Source: a virus. From it: DNA of 64,000 nt. Shown here piece after piece: positions 8,701-17,507 of this stretch. The notes beneath the pieces were generated by a model, which did no database searches, was not told the DNA's origin, and saw only the letters and a list, made by a program, of their open reading frames with translations. The DNA is taken from the IMG/VR virus record IMGVR_UViG_3300031616_000003, positions 1 through 64,000 of that record; one strand, written 5' to 3'. The first letter of the stretch is position 1, and the number at the start of each line of letters is the position of its first letter. Made by a program: the position numbers and the translations under genes.

Positions 8701-9135
8701 ACCGCATTTGATCTTCGCCCGGATGTTGCTCGGCAGGGTGTTGATCATCGCCAGGAAGGCGTTGAAGTTGCTCTTGTAGGCGTCCTGGCCGGCCACGCCG
8801 GCACCGAGGTCGCCCTCCGGCTCGTGCCGGTCGGTGATGTAGAGCATCATCGCCGGGTCGTCGAGCAGCCAGCTGGGCATGTTCAGCAGCTGGTTCTTCA
8901 CGTACGTCAGGCCCGCGGCGTACGCGTCCACCTTGGTGGACACGAACGGCCAGGTCTTCTTCTCCTGGCAGTAGACGAACCGCGGGTCGGTCCAGGCCGG
9001 CAGCACGCCGACGTCGGCCTTGCCCGAGACGGTGATCTTGTCCGGGAAGATCCGCATGATGTCGTTGCCGGGGAACAGCGGCTGGTAGTAGCCGATGTCC
9101 TCCTTGCCGATGGACGCGCCGACGAGCAGGGCCAT
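5722..9135 (-). CDS. Large tail protein: two tandem glycosidase-like domains plus Gp37-like tail domain
   Basis: 1137 aa. Residues about 1-330 and 350-650 are two divergent copies of the same domain. Both keep YxTDRHEPE, a GVDMY or GIDMY strand, and (F/A)ELG followed by (G/P)-rich IGxPxD, a layout like the two catalytic glutamates of TIM-barrel glycosidases such as GH26. A GGGGGGGDPDPDPPPT linker separates them. From about residue 700 the protein has the layout of the Siphovirus Gp37-like (ReqiPepy6) tail family, ending FRELDRRLGRVER. Likely a virion tail-tip protein that binds or cuts a surface glycan; the enzymatic activity is inferred. Confidence 0.75.
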   Translation of the reverse strand: MALLVGASIGKEDIGYYQPLFPGNDIMRIFPDKITVSGKADVGVLPAWTDPRFVYCQEKKTWPFVSTKVDAYAAGLTYVKNQLLNMPSWLLDDPAMMLYITDRHEPEGDLGAGVAGQDAYKSNFNAFLAMINTLPSNIRAKIKCGPILTKTWTEDAASTKGQFDYSKYDPGTGDFFGVDMYVATGTASAVVSPSTLPTAAAFTQYVKAYKFGAGDTRPRLFPELGLIGMPDDTDGAARATWLQSVHDEVKTWKVGTGGWTQPWSFAGWIWWNQEGKATGVVAVVGQRRDFPLDERTVNSTSAVKLIPAKPLNTFNTIWATEHGTTPPVGGGGGGGDPDPDPPPTSTPVWSYWVGATMKKADIPAYQAQIPLNGMFRIFPNSDGLPPAWDDTRFEYAHTSGAVPFASSNIDGDSSKFAGMKQWIIDMPDWLKQRPGVVLYLTDRHEPENNFKQVPSTYLTNYTNWYNAVIATLPADVRAKVAVGPVVTRQWIEGGATKGNGNYQQYDPGPTLSDFYGIDMYMDSWLPGDGTAVATAYVNPVTFLAGVKGYRYNNTTDARPRIFAELGAIGIPTDPTGSARAAWINGLCTELDTWTVGAQGWKFQGFAWWNNTGTGGSSLTPIGTARQFYLDKYQNSTGALTAYADPLPLKALNTQASRHYTLVTGGGGTGTPGQGIVAMIARSGLNASALGTSSTTIPPPVVVPPTSNIPANGPAAARALQAIYTVLVTDPLLNIIGDPLVKWQTLQATLRWKEPGSGQIVIPADPYVREQLQPGNRIVVLRRVLGTQHTLIAGPIEQLLWEKSDGADDNAGVGKLTITFVDDLAWLGARVTYPNPDKVPEAQTTDYWVYTGNPEQAMLQLVATQAGPQALVARQVPKLQVAPYSGLAGSTTVQIVGTSDVSPREKFEKVTDVLRKVCTLGANSNIPGAPVYHPDSLGFRVRQTTVGGDPALLFEPLRSRDLSGAVHFSFGKGNLKYFSYELNAPTANTLIVGGSGEASDAFVREIQSPEPGELTWGRFEDYKSETGSDTLQQMQAAAAETFADSLANARLASSAADTPDQRYGIHYDVGDIVSIELAPGDYEIAPVQTVNLQAFPTAGEVVGVTIGDQSARYDSPFIARFRELDRRLGRVERRGGAA

Positions 9136-9203
9136 GGGTGGTCACCCCGTTTTCGCGGATGGATGGGGCGCGGGGGTCGCCCGAGGCTGGGAGGATGAAG
9201 CGC

Positions 9204-9380
9204 ATGAGACGCGAGCCAGGAAGCTTCTACCGGCTGACGCTGGGACTGTTCGCCGAGACGTATCCGAGCCGCCCCACGGGCTGGCGTCACGAACGGGCTC
9301 GCGCGGCTGTCCGGGCGGTCCAGGCGATCGGGACGCCGGCCGTGGTGCCGGATGGCGAGCCAGGTCAGGAGTTGTCGTAG
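9204..9380 (+). CDS. 58-aa plus-strand hypothetical protein
   Basis: A short basic protein with FYRLTLGLFAETYPSRP and an alpha-helical RHERARAAVRAVQAIG stretch. ATG at 9204 has GGGAGG 9 nt upstream. It fills a gap between two minus-strand tail genes and its stop overlaps the end of its convergent neighbour. Supported only by the ribosome site, sensible composition and lack of a competing minus-strand gene. Confidence 0.4.
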   Translation: MRREPGSFYRLTLGLFAETYPSRPTGWRHERARAAVRAVQAIGTPAVVPDGEPGQELS

Positions 9381-10465
9381 CGGGGCGTGAACGCCATCCG
9401 TACGCGGGTGTTGGCCCCGGCGCCGTCGACCTCCAGGCCGATGACGTTGGGTCCGTCGGTGAGCGGCCACAGCTCGGTGCCGGAGGTGTTGAACCAGTCG
9501 ATGAACTTCGACAGGTTCGCGTCGCCGGGGCCGCGCACGGTGGGCCGGTCGGTGGTGATCGTGATGGTCTGCTGATCACCCAGCGTGTAGGTCAGCGCGA
9601 AGCGGGTGCCCAGGGTCACGTTCCAGGCGCGTAGCTGCGTCATCGGGCCGGTGATGGTCCAGGTCGGCCAGGCGTCGACGTCGCCGGTGTTGTTGATCGT
9701 GGTCAGCGAGGCGGGGTTGTCGGTGCCGCCGCCGCTTCCGCCGGAGTTGCCGCCCGAGTCCGGGTCGTCGTCGGTCGGCGGAGTGCCCGAGCCCACCACG
9801 TTGCTGCTGCTCAGGCTGATGAACGGGGCGTAGAAGGTGATCGGGTCGTCGTTACCGCCGGCCCCGCCACCGGGGTCGCCACCGGGGTCGGTCCCGGTGG
9901 TCGTCGGCGTGAACGTGCGTTCGGCCACCACGGAGGTGCCGGAGCGCCACTTGCCGTCCGGGCAGTACAGGGTGATAACCGGCCGGGCGAACAGGTGGTT
10001 CTGCTCGCTCTCGCCGCCCAGGCCGTCGGAGTAGAAGCACTCGATCTCCCGGACGGTTCCCGACGGGCGCTGCACCCGCAGGATCCCGGGCCGCTGGCGC
10101 CGGGTGGTCAAGGTGAACGCCCTCGAGATGCGCCGGTAGCGGGTCACGAACTCGTCGTGGGTCCGGCCGAAGATCTCCATCGGCCACTGCAGGACCGACG
10201 GCTTGTTCTGGATGGAGCGGATCGCCTCGCCGCCACGCGGCAGGGTATCGGTGGTGATCTCGATGGGGGCCGCGCCCCAGCCGGCCGGGCCCATCAGGGT
10301 GAACCAGCCGAGGGTCTCGCTGGTGTTGCTCAGCGCCCACTCGCGCCCGTCCGGGTCGATCCACGTGAAGACCGGCGCGCCGACCGTCTCGTGGTAGGCC
10401 ACGGTGGGCGGGGTGACGATGTCCTCGGGATTGACGACGACCAGACCGCCGGCGAGCAGTGGCAT
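9365..10465 (-). CDS. Distal tail-like (Dit-type) protein
   Basis: 366 aa. The first 190 residues, with a WFTLMGPAGWGAAPIEI strand and RRISRAFTLTTRRQRPGILRV, have the pattern of siphovirus distal tail/tail-component proteins. A Gly/Asp/Pro-rich low-complexity stretch (about 195-255) leads to a C-terminal beta-sandwich of carbohydrate-binding type (about 258-366) with DVDAWPTWTITGP. It sits directly after the tape-measure gene, as expected for Dit. The C-terminal module is probably an accessory glycan-binding domain. Confidence 0.75.
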   Translation of the reverse strand: MPLLAGGLVVVNPEDIVTPPTVAYHETVGAPVFTWIDPDGREWALSNTSETLGWFTLMGPAGWGAAPIEITTDTLPRGGEAIRSIQNKPSVLQWPMEIFGRTHDEFVTRYRRISRAFTLTTRRQRPGILRVQRPSGTVREIECFYSDGLGGESEQNHLFARPVITLYCPDGKWRSGTSVVAERTFTPTTTGTDPGGDPGGGAGGNDDPITFYAPFISLSSSNVVGSGTPPTDDDPDSGGNSGGSGGGTDNPASLTTINNTGDVDAWPTWTITGPMTQLRAWNVTLGTRFALTYTLGDQQTITITTDRPTVRGPGDANLSKFIDWFNTSGTELWPLTDGPNVIGLEVDGAGANTRVRMAFTPRYDNS

Positions 10466-10534
10466 CCCGGCACCGCCTTCCTCGACGCAGCGCGGCGGCC
10501 CAGGATCGCTCCTGAGCCGCCGCGGGCGATGGGG

Positions 10535-13500
10535 CTAGTAGTTGGACCGGTTGACCCTGTTGAGGGCGTCACGGCGGGCCTGGACCTGGTTGTACTGCTC
10601 CACGTCCAAGGTGGCGTCGCGGAAGTGCCAGTGGTCGGTGTGACCACCCGCGATCGACTCCTTGGCCTTGTCGGCCAGGACGGCCATGTTGCTCCACTGC
10701 CGGTCGGTCAGGACCTTGTCCGGCGTGCGCCGGCCGTGGAAGACCTGCATGGTGCCGCCCGGCATCTTGCGGGTGTCGGGCAGCAGGCCGCCGTTCTCGT
10801 AGGCCCAGTGGACATGGTTGTAGTGGATCCGTTTCACGGCCCCGGAGTAGACGTGTGACCTACCGTCCTTGATCTGCTCCGAGCCCATCGGAGAGAAGAT
10901 CAGCTCGCGGGAGTTCGGATAGTTCTTGCGCAGCCACTCGAACACGTCGCGCCGGGGCGGGACGTCCACCGCCCGGTTCAGCGAGTGGTACGAGCGGTTG
11001 CCGGTGACCGTGATGGCGCCCGGCCGGAAGCCCGAGTTCAGGGCCAGGCCGGGGAACACCGCGCGCAGGACCTGCATCATGCCGCCGGTGCCGCCCAGCG
11101 CGTTGCTGGTGCCGAACACCCCCGAGCTGGTGGTGCCGTCGGCCGCTTGGCCGCCGCCGGAGAACAGGCCGGTGACCTTGTCCTTCAGCGTCTCCAGGAC
11201 CTTGGTCGGCAGCGAGATCAGCTTCTGGATGATCCAGGTGTCCTTGCCGGGAATCTTGTCGAACAGACCCTTGGCCAGGCTGGTAATCGATCCCAGCGGA
11301 TCCCGGATGAAGTCCGCCGCCGAGTCGAAGACGTCGGACGCCTTCTTGCCGATGCTCTTGGCGGTCTTCTTCAGCCAGTCGCCGAACCCATCGCCGGTCT
11401 CGCCGCGTCCACCGACCGCACCGCCCCGGGCGAACCCGGGCAGGAACGTGCCGCTGAGCAGGGCCCGGCGCAGGGCATAGATGACGTCGTGGCCACCGGC
11501 GGCCCGGACCTCCCGGTCGGTGAGCACATGCTCGCCGCGGGACAGCCGCGCCGCGATGCTGTCGCTCGTGCCGGTGCCCGGCCCGTGGACCGCGCCGCCG
11601 TGAGCGAACCCCGTCCAGCCCCCCTTCGGAGCCGGGATCTTGACGTTCTTCGGCTCGATGTCGAACTTGTCGGCCAACCAGTTGTAGCCCTTGAGCAGGC
11701 CGTCGTTCAGCAGGGTCTCGACCACGAACTTGATCGGGACGCCGAGCATCTTCTTGAGGCTGGCCCAGATCTCGCCGAGCTTCTTCATCGCCTTGTTCCA
11801 GGTCGGGGCGATGTGCTTGTCGATCCAGTCCTTCATGGGCTGGAAGACGTGCTCGACCAGGGCGTCCCAGGCTGGCTTGATCGCGTGGTCGTACAACCAC
11901 TTGAAGCCCATCCCCAGGAGCTTCAGCGCGATCATGATGATGCCGATGGCGATCTTGATGAAGGCCGCGAGGATTTGCACGGCCAGGCCGATGCTGCGCA
12001 GGATCGGCCGGATGAAGAACCAGAGGAACTTGAATACCGGCGCCAGGATCCGGACCAGTAGCCAGACGATGCCCCTGACCACGGGCATGAACACCTTGTT
12101 CAGCAACCAGAAGACGATCACCGCGACCGCGCCGATCACGGTGCCGATGACCTCGAAGATCGGCTTGAGGATGTCGAACAGTTCCCTGGCCACGGCCATG
12201 ATCCCCTTGAAGGCAGGGAGGATGGCCTGGTCGTACAGGAAGAACGCGAGCTGGCCTAGCTGGGCAAAGAACCCGCCGACGTTGTCGAGCGAGGGCTTGA
12301 TCATTTGCCAGAAGCTGGAGAACAGTGCGACCACGGCGTCGAATGCCGGTTTCAGGCCGTCGTTGTAGAAGCTCAGCGCAGCCTCGACCATGTCGTCGAA
12401 GACCGGGCGCAGCACCTTGATCGCGGTCTTGAGGAATCCGAAGGCCGCCGCCGCGCCGGTCTTGATCGCCTCCCAGAGCACGCCGAGCTTGCCGCGCAGC
12501 GTGTCCGACGAGCCGACCAGGGCCGAGAATGCCACCACGACCACCGCGATGGCGCCGGCGATCAGGCCGGGGATCTCCAGTGCCGCGATCGCCGTGGCGC
12601 CCGCGAACAGCGCGATCGCCGCGGCCGCGGCGGCGATGCCGGCGACGATGGCGATCAGCGTCTTCTCGGGGATCTTGTTGATCAGCTCGAAGAGCTTGGT
12701 GAAGATCGCGACGACCACCGTGCCGACCGGCGCCGCGGCGACGACCAGCTTGCCTACCGTCTTGACGATCTCGCCGATCAGGTGCATTACCGGCGGGCCG
12801 GACTGTCGCAGGTAGGCGATGAAGTCCTGGAAGCCCTTGTTCTTCTGCAGCCCCTCCGACCACTTGCGGAAGCTCTCGGTCAGCCCGAGGAAGCCCTGGC
12901 TGACCTCGCCGGTGAGCGGCGTGAACGCCAGGAAGAGGTTGAGCACCCCCTGGGTGATGTTGTCGAAGGCGTCGAACATCAGGAACAGCGTCGGCACCGC
13001 GGTGTCGGCGATGTACTGGAAGAACCGGGTGAACGCCGGGCCCTTGAGGCTGGCGGCCAGCTTCTCGAAGATGTCGCCCAGCGCGCCGGCCACCCCGTGC
13101 ACGAAGGTGAACAGCGGCTGCAGGTTGCGCTGAGCGTCCTTGCTGGTCTTGCCGATCAGCGACTCCATGGCCCGCTGCAGCCCGGCGAGCACCGGGTCCG
13201 CCGCGGCCCGCAGCGCGAAGAACGCGTCCTTGAGCCCGAAGATGTAGCGGGCGAACTTCTGGGCCGTCGGCGACAGCTTGGCCATCGCCGTGTTCAGCGC
13301 GTCCAGCTGGGAACCGCCGGCGACCGAGCTGCGGTCGTTGGCGGCGGCCAGCGCCCGCTTGGCGCTGATCAGGCTCTGGGTGGCGGTGAACTCGGCGTAC
13401 GCCGCGTCCTTCTGCTGGTCGGCGGCCGCCGCACGGGCGTCGTCGATTTTCTGCTGAGCGGCCTTGATCTTTTTGAGGCCGTCGCTCTGCCCCCGTTGCT

Positions 13501-16021
13501 GATCTTGAACCGCTTTGGCCAGGTCCCGCTGAGCCTTCTTGTTGCGTTCGTCGGCGGCGGCGAGGTCGTCCTTGGCCTTGACGACCTTGTCGGCCTTCTC
13601 GATGCCCTGCTGGAACTGCTTGTCCTGCTCGTCGGCCAGCTCAGCGCCCTTGCGCTTGAGATCGTCCATCTGCAGCAGGCGCTGCTCGTAGGTGATCTGC
13701 GCCTGCTCGCGCTCCGCCTCGGACGCGCGCGGGTTGGCCAGCAGCTTGTCCAGATCGGCCTTCGCCTTGGCGATGTCGAGGGTGTTCTGGCGCTGGTCCA
13801 GCGAGTTGCCGCGCAGCGAGGAATTGAGGTCCTCGAGCGCCCGCCGGGCATCGCGGTAGGCCTCGGTCAGGCTGGCCCTGGCCCGCTGGTCGTCGATGGC
13901 CGCCTGGGTGGCGTCGCGCTGGGCCTGAGCGGTTTTTTCGGCCGCGTCCGAGTTGGCGCGGGCCACGTCCAGGACCGCGTCCTTCTCGTCGACGATCGCG
14001 TCCCGGATGGCCCGGCGCGACTTGATCGCCGCGTTGTCGTTGTTACGCCGGGTGTTGGCCAGCGCCATCTCGGCGGATTTGATCTGGTCGTTGGCCGCGA
14101 CCACCGCGCTGGCCGAGCGGGCCAGCGCGACATTCGACTTCGCCTGGCTGTCGGAGTACGCCCCCAGCGCCTTGACCGCGTCGCCGATGCCGGAAAACGC
14201 CAGCGCCATGACGCCGACCCCGGAGCCGGCGGCCAGGGCCGCCGTGCCGATCGCGCCGATCGCGCTGGCCGCCGCGGCCGCCGCCGGCACGATCACCGTG
14301 CCGAGCGACGCGCCGAGCGCGATGATGCCACCGAGCCGCGACAGGTTCAGGCTCAGCGCGCCGGCCAGGCCCTTTAGGTTGGCGAGCGCGCCATCGGTGT
14401 CGACCTTGACGGTCGCCTTGTCTTTGTCGATCCGGTTGAGCAGAACGAGAATGCCGCCCAGTTCGGTCGCCGCGCTGGCGGCGTCGACCCGGACATCGAT
14501 GTCGATCTTCTTGTCGCGGGAGATCGCTGACAGCCGGCGGAACTCGCGCTCCACATCGTCGGCGAACGTCTCGACGTCGACGTTCACGCCGATCTGGATG
14601 TCACCCAGCGCCGCGATCCGGGCGCGGATCGCGGCCATCTCCTTGTCGATGTTGTTGGCCTGCAGCTGCACCGGCAGATCGACGATGCGGCTGGCGGCAG
14701 AGCGAGCGCCCTGCTGAGCCTTGCCCGTCGTAGTGTTGGACAGCATTGCCGCATCGCGGCGCGCCTGCTCGGCCAGCGCCGCGGCGTGGTCGCGGAGGAA
14801 CTGGTCCTGGGCGCGGCGCTGGCGCTTGTAGTCCTCGGCCACCGCGGCGTCGTACTGGTTGTTGAAGTCGTCCAACGCCCGGCGCTGCCGCTTGTAGTCC
14901 TCGGCCACCGCCTGGTCGTAGAGATTGCTGAAGTCGTTGCGGATCTTCAGCTGCCGCTTGTAGTCCTCGGCAATGGCGGCGTCGTACTGCTTGTTGAAGT
15001 CGTCGAGCGCCTTGCGCTGGCGCTTGAAGTCCTCGGCGATGGCGGCCTCGTGCGCCCGTCCGAGGTCCTCACGGAACTGGCGGTCCCGCTTCGCCTGCTC
15101 CTTGTAGGCGTCGTCCCACGCCTTTAGGTAGACCGCGGCCTGGTCCTCGGCGGCGCGTTGCTCCTGGGTCTTGATGTCGTTGAAGAAGCCGCCGGCCTGC
15201 TGGCGGGCCTTGTCGGTGGCCAGCGCCAGCTCGATGGTTCCGGAGCGCTCGGTGAACTGGTCGAGCAGGCCTTCGAGGTTGCCCATCTCGCGCTTGAGGT
15301 CGTCGCCGTCGATCTTCACGCCGAGCTTGAGGTTCAGCGGGTTGTTGTCGGCGGTGACGGTGTCGCCGATCTTCAGCTTCGCGGCGTCCTGGATGCGCTG
15401 CTTGAGCGCGGCGACCTGGCGCTGGTCCGGGGTGGAGCCCTCCCGGGTGAGTAGGTCCGGCAGCGCCTTGTCCATCGCCTTGAGGCGGGTCAGGTACGCG
15501 TCGCTGAACGCGTCGCCCGCGGCGAAGCCCCGCTTGCGCGCGGCGTCGACGATGTCCCGGACCGCGCCCAGCTCCTGGGCGGCGTTGCCGGCGTTGGTGA
15601 AGCGGCCGACGGCGTTGACACCCTGGGCGTCCTGCTGGGCCTTGCGCAGCGCGGTCTGCGCGCGCTCGACCCGGGCGATGAAGTCCTTCTCGTTGAACCC
15701 CTTGGTGACGTCGATCTCGGAGATCGCGACGAGTTCCTTGCGCAGCCCGGACAGGACCCGGTCGCCCTCGGGGATGTTGGCCAGGCCCGCCCGGACCCGC
15801 TTGATCGCGTTGTCGGCGAACGTCTTGCCGAGCACCTGGCCGGCCTTGGCGGTCTCCGCGTCGGCCTGCCGGCCGGCGTTCTGCATCGCCGTGCCGAGCT
15901 GCTTGCCCAGCGACCTGTCGAGGTTCTTCGCGATCTCCCGGGCGCCCTTGGCCAGCAGCGACTCGAGGTTGACGAACGAAGGCTCGATCTGCAGAAACGC
16001 GGTGCCGGCGTCGTACGCCAC
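10535..16021 (-). CDS. Tape measure protein with M15-like peptidase domain
   Basis: 1828 aa, the longest gene of the window. It is largely helical, with coiled-coil regions and about five tandem copies of a heptad-like AEDxKRQRxxxDxFN unit (about residues 325-415), and several hydrophobic segments (about 560-620 and 1130-1420) that may enter the membrane. Near the C-terminus SYHSLNRAVDV (about 1680) and NHVHWA (about 1735) match the HxxxxxAxD and HxH zinc sites of M15 peptidoglycan peptidases. It sets tail length and probably helps local wall cleavage at infection. Position after the tail chaperones agrees. Confidence 0.9.
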   Translation of the reverse strand: MAYDAGTAFLQIEPSFVNLESLLAKGAREIAKNLDRSLGKQLGTAMQNAGRQADAETAKAGQVLGKTFADNAIKRVRAGLANIPEGDRVLSGLRKELVAISEIDVTKGFNEKDFIARVERAQTALRKAQQDAQGVNAVGRFTNAGNAAQELGAVRDIVDAARKRGFAAGDAFSDAYLTRLKAMDKALPDLLTREGSTPDQRQVAALKQRIQDAAKLKIGDTVTADNNPLNLKLGVKIDGDDLKREMGNLEGLLDQFTERSGTIELALATDKARQQAGGFFNDIKTQEQRAAEDQAAVYLKAWDDAYKEQAKRDRQFREDLGRAHEAAIAEDFKRQRKALDDFNKQYDAAIAEDYKRQLKIRNDFSNLYDQAVAEDYKRQRRALDDFNNQYDAAVAEDYKRQRRAQDQFLRDHAAALAEQARRDAAMLSNTTTGKAQQGARSAASRIVDLPVQLQANNIDKEMAAIRARIAALGDIQIGVNVDVETFADDVEREFRRLSAISRDKKIDIDVRVDAASAATELGGILVLLNRIDKDKATVKVDTDGALANLKGLAGALSLNLSRLGGIIALGASLGTVIVPAAAAAASAIGAIGTAALAAGSGVGVMALAFSGIGDAVKALGAYSDSQAKSNVALARSASAVVAANDQIKSAEMALANTRRNNDNAAIKSRRAIRDAIVDEKDAVLDVARANSDAAEKTAQAQRDATQAAIDDQRARASLTEAYRDARRALEDLNSSLRGNSLDQRQNTLDIAKAKADLDKLLANPRASEAEREQAQITYEQRLLQMDDLKRKGAELADEQDKQFQQGIEKADKVVKAKDDLAAADERNKKAQRDLAKAVQDQQRGQSDGLKKIKAAQQKIDDARAAAADQQKDAAYAEFTATQSLISAKRALAAANDRSSVAGGSQLDALNTAMAKLSPTAQKFARYIFGLKDAFFALRAAADPVLAGLQRAMESLIGKTSKDAQRNLQPLFTFVHGVAGALGDIFEKLAASLKGPAFTRFFQYIADTAVPTLFLMFDAFDNITQGVLNLFLAFTPLTGEVSQGFLGLTESFRKWSEGLQKNKGFQDFIAYLRQSGPPVMHLIGEIVKTVGKLVVAAAPVGTVVVAIFTKLFELINKIPEKTLIAIVAGIAAAAAAIALFAGATAIAALEIPGLIAGAIAVVVVAFSALVGSSDTLRGKLGVLWEAIKTGAAAAFGFLKTAIKVLRPVFDDMVEAALSFYNDGLKPAFDAVVALFSSFWQMIKPSLDNVGGFFAQLGQLAFFLYDQAILPAFKGIMAVARELFDILKPIFEVIGTVIGAVAVIVFWLLNKVFMPVVRGIVWLLVRILAPVFKFLWFFIRPILRSIGLAVQILAAFIKIAIGIIMIALKLLGMGFKWLYDHAIKPAWDALVEHVFQPMKDWIDKHIAPTWNKAMKKLGEIWASLKKMLGVPIKFVVETLLNDGLLKGYNWLADKFDIEPKNVKIPAPKGGWTGFAHGGAVHGPGTGTSDSIAARLSRGEHVLTDREVRAAGGHDVIYALRRALLSGTFLPGFARGGAVGGRGETGDGFGDWLKKTAKSIGKKASDVFDSAADFIRDPLGSITSLAKGLFDKIPGKDTWIIQKLISLPTKVLETLKDKVTGLFSGGGQAADGTTSSGVFGTSNALGGTGGMMQVLRAVFPGLALNSGFRPGAITVTGNRSYHSLNRAVDVPPRRDVFEWLRKNYPNSRELIFSPMGSEQIKDGRSHVYSGAVKRIHYNHVHWAYENGGLLPDTRKMPGGTMQVFHGRRTPDKVLTDRQWSNMAVLADKAKESIAGGHTDHWHFRDATLDVEQYNQVQARRDALNRVNRSNY

Positions 16022-16064
16022 GACCCACCTCCAGGTTCGGGATCAAGAGGTGGGCCGTGCTGCG

Positions 16065-16577
16065 TCACAGCAGCGGCATGACCGGTGAGCGCCGGCGCCG
16101 GGTGGACATCTCCGCGGCGCTGAGCGCCGAGCCGTCCGGCTGGATGATCATGACCTTGGAGAGGATCTTCTGGTGCTGCCGGCGTGGATCGCGGATCGCG
16201 TCCAGCGCGGTCTCCGGCCGCGGCATCGGCTTGATCTTCGGCGGCTTGCCTCCCTGGGCGGCGATGACCGCCTGGATGACATCGCCGAGGCGATCCACCA
16301 GCGCGGTCAGCAGCTCCAGCTCAGGCGACCAGTCGCGCATCCGCACCGGGCTGCCCTTGGGCGTGGGCTGCTTGGCCGCCATCTCGGCGACCTCCTCGTC
16401 GAGGCTGACCGCCTCCACGTACGCGGAGTTGCGCGGCAGGTGGTCGATGCGGCTGAGCAGGTACCGCCAGCGGCGCTTGCGCCACAGCTCACCGAGGTTC
16501 TCGCCCCGGTTGGCGAGGTCGTTCTCGATCGGCCCTGCGTACCGGTTCAGGATCGCGCAGAGCCGGCGAGTTCCCCC
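16065..16577 (-). CDS. Tail assembly chaperone, -1 frameshift C-terminal extension
   Basis: This frame continues the chaperone gene after a -1 shift near GGGGGAA. Read on from the slip site it gives an uninterrupted, Arg-rich extension with NRGENLGELWRKRRWRYLL, IDHLPRNSAY and VEAVSLDEEVAEMA, ending at 16065, typical of the GT-type product in actinophages. It has no convincing start of its own in its first part. The long form should help the tape measure protein assemble. Frameshifting is inferred from frame layout. Confidence 0.8.
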   Translation of the reverse strand, partial: GGTRRLCAILNRYAGPIENDLANRGENLGELWRKRRWRYLLSRIDHLPRNSAYVEAVSLDEEVAEMAAKQPTPKGSPVRMRDWSPELELLTALVDRLGDVIQAVIAAQGGKPPKIKPMPRPETALDAIRDPRRQHQKILSKVMIIQPDGSALSAAEMSTRRRRSPVMPLL

Positions 16578-16987
16578 AGGTCGGTCAGCCCGAAGTGCCG
16601 GGTGTAGTCGCGGATCAGCTTCTTCATCTTGCCCACCGGCAGGCGCTTGGAGAAGAACTCGTCGCGCTGCTCCGGCTCGATCAGCACGTGCATCATCAGC
16701 CGGGGGTTCTCCTGGCCGATGACGATGTCCTGGAAGTCGACCTCGTCGGGGTCCACCATGCGGAAGAACTGGTCCTCGTGCTGGAACCAGAACTCCTCAG
16801 TGGGCTTCTCCTTCTCGTAGGTGTCGAGGTTGGAGGACAGTTTCACGCCGGCGGGCAGCTGTGTGATCTTCCCGGCGACGTCGCTGAGCGTCTCGTTGCC
16901 GCTGAGCTTGTCGGCCAGGCGCGCGGCCTCTTCGTCGGCCGTGGCCGGCCCCGAGGCGATGGCGGCTGCCGTGGTCTGGTCGGACAT
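16547..16987 (-). CDS. Tail assembly chaperone, short form (G-type)
   Basis: 146 aa, acidic, with an N-terminal Ala-rich region, TEEFWFQHEDQFFRM and a C-terminal MKKLIRDYTRHFGLTDLGEL. Its place between the major tail gene and the tape measure gene, and the overlapping -1 frame, are the hallmarks of the G/GT chaperone pair. Most ribosomes should stop at 16547; a minority shift at the G-rich site to make the long form. Confidence 0.88.
   Translation of the reverse strand: MSDQTTAAAIASGPATADEEAARLADKLSGNETLSDVAGKITQLPAGVKLSSNLDTYEKEKPTEEFWFQHEDQFFRMVDPDEVDFQDIVIGQENPRLMMHVLIEPEQRDEFFSKRLPVGKMKKLIRDYTRHFGLTDLGELAGSARS
16571..16577 (-). promoter_or_regulatory. Candidate -1 ribosomal slip site GGGGGAA
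   Basis: On the minus strand the codons CTG GGG GAA contain the heptamer GGGGGAA, the only evident slippery run before the stop of the short chaperone. A -1 shift here joins the two frames without an intervening stop. Position and heptamer support it; the second-codon re-pairing is imperfect, so a nearby site is possible. Confidence 0.65.
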
Positions 16988-17079
16988 GGGTGTGTGCTCC
17001 CTGCGTCGGGTGGGCGATGTGCTGGAGACGCCACGGCCCCGGGCGCCAATGGAGGACGTCCGGGGGCCGTGGCGGTGGA

Positions 17080-17406
17080 TCAGGAGTTGGCGGCGGCCTG
17101 GCTCTTGGCGTCCGCCCGGGCGCCGGCGCTGCCGGCACCGGTCGACGTGCTGGTCTTCTTGCCGCTGAGCGTGTCGGTGTCCGCCTGCTCGGCGAAGGCG
17201 CGCTGCGAGGTCGGCACGACATCCGTCAGTCCGGACTTGACGCGCGGTCCCGCGGTCTCGTCCTTCTCGGTCGGGGCGCCCTTGCTGCCCTTGAGCACCC
17301 AGCCGGTGCCCTTCAGGTTGACGTGATCGCTCGGCAGGGTCGCGGTGCGCTCGATGAGCCGGCCACGTTCGCCGATCTTGACGTAGACGTTCTCGGACTC
17401 GGCCAC
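17080..17406 (-). CDS. Structural-region hypothetical protein
   Basis: 108 aa from a GTG at 17406 behind GGAAGGAG. The N-terminal half (VYVKIGERGRLIERTATLPS, NLKGTGWVLKGSKG) is predicted beta-rich; the C-terminal half is a charged, Ala/Ser/Thr-rich disordered tail. It lies between the major tail protein and the chaperones, separated from the former by a terminator-like hairpin. Similar proteins with a GxGWVL motif occur at this spot in actinophages. Function unknown. Confidence 0.7.
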   Translation of the reverse strand: MAESENVYVKIGERGRLIERTATLPSDHVNLKGTGWVLKGSKGAPTEKDETAGPRVKSGLTDVVPTSQRAFAEQADTDTLSGKKTSTSTGAGSAGARADAKSQAAANS

Positions 17407-17450
17407 GGCCGGGCTCCTTCCGTGTCTAGGTGGGCTTGTCGGATTAGGAG

Positions 17451-17490
17451 GGCCGGGGCAGCTCGCCCACCCAAGTTCGCTGCCCCGGCC
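17451..17490 (-). terminator. Terminator-like hairpin after the major tail gene
   Basis: A perfect 12-bp inverted repeat (17451-17462 with 17479-17490) lies just after the stop of the major tail protein gene. It may partly end transcription so that the abundant tail protein is made in excess over downstream genes. Confidence 0.65.
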
Positions 17491-17507
17491 CCGTTCAGAG
17501 GGCCAGG

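Noticed and set aside
12305-14377. 690-codon plus-strand open frame opposite the tape measure gene
   Set aside because: Gly/Arg/Glu/Val-rich low-complexity product typical of the antisense of a GC-rich gene; the minus-strand tape measure protein has a real fold pattern.
16307-16492. Separate short minus-strand gene inside the chaperone extension
   Set aside because: The -1 frame across this interval gives the conserved chaperone pattern; the alternative frame is Cys/Arg-rich noise.
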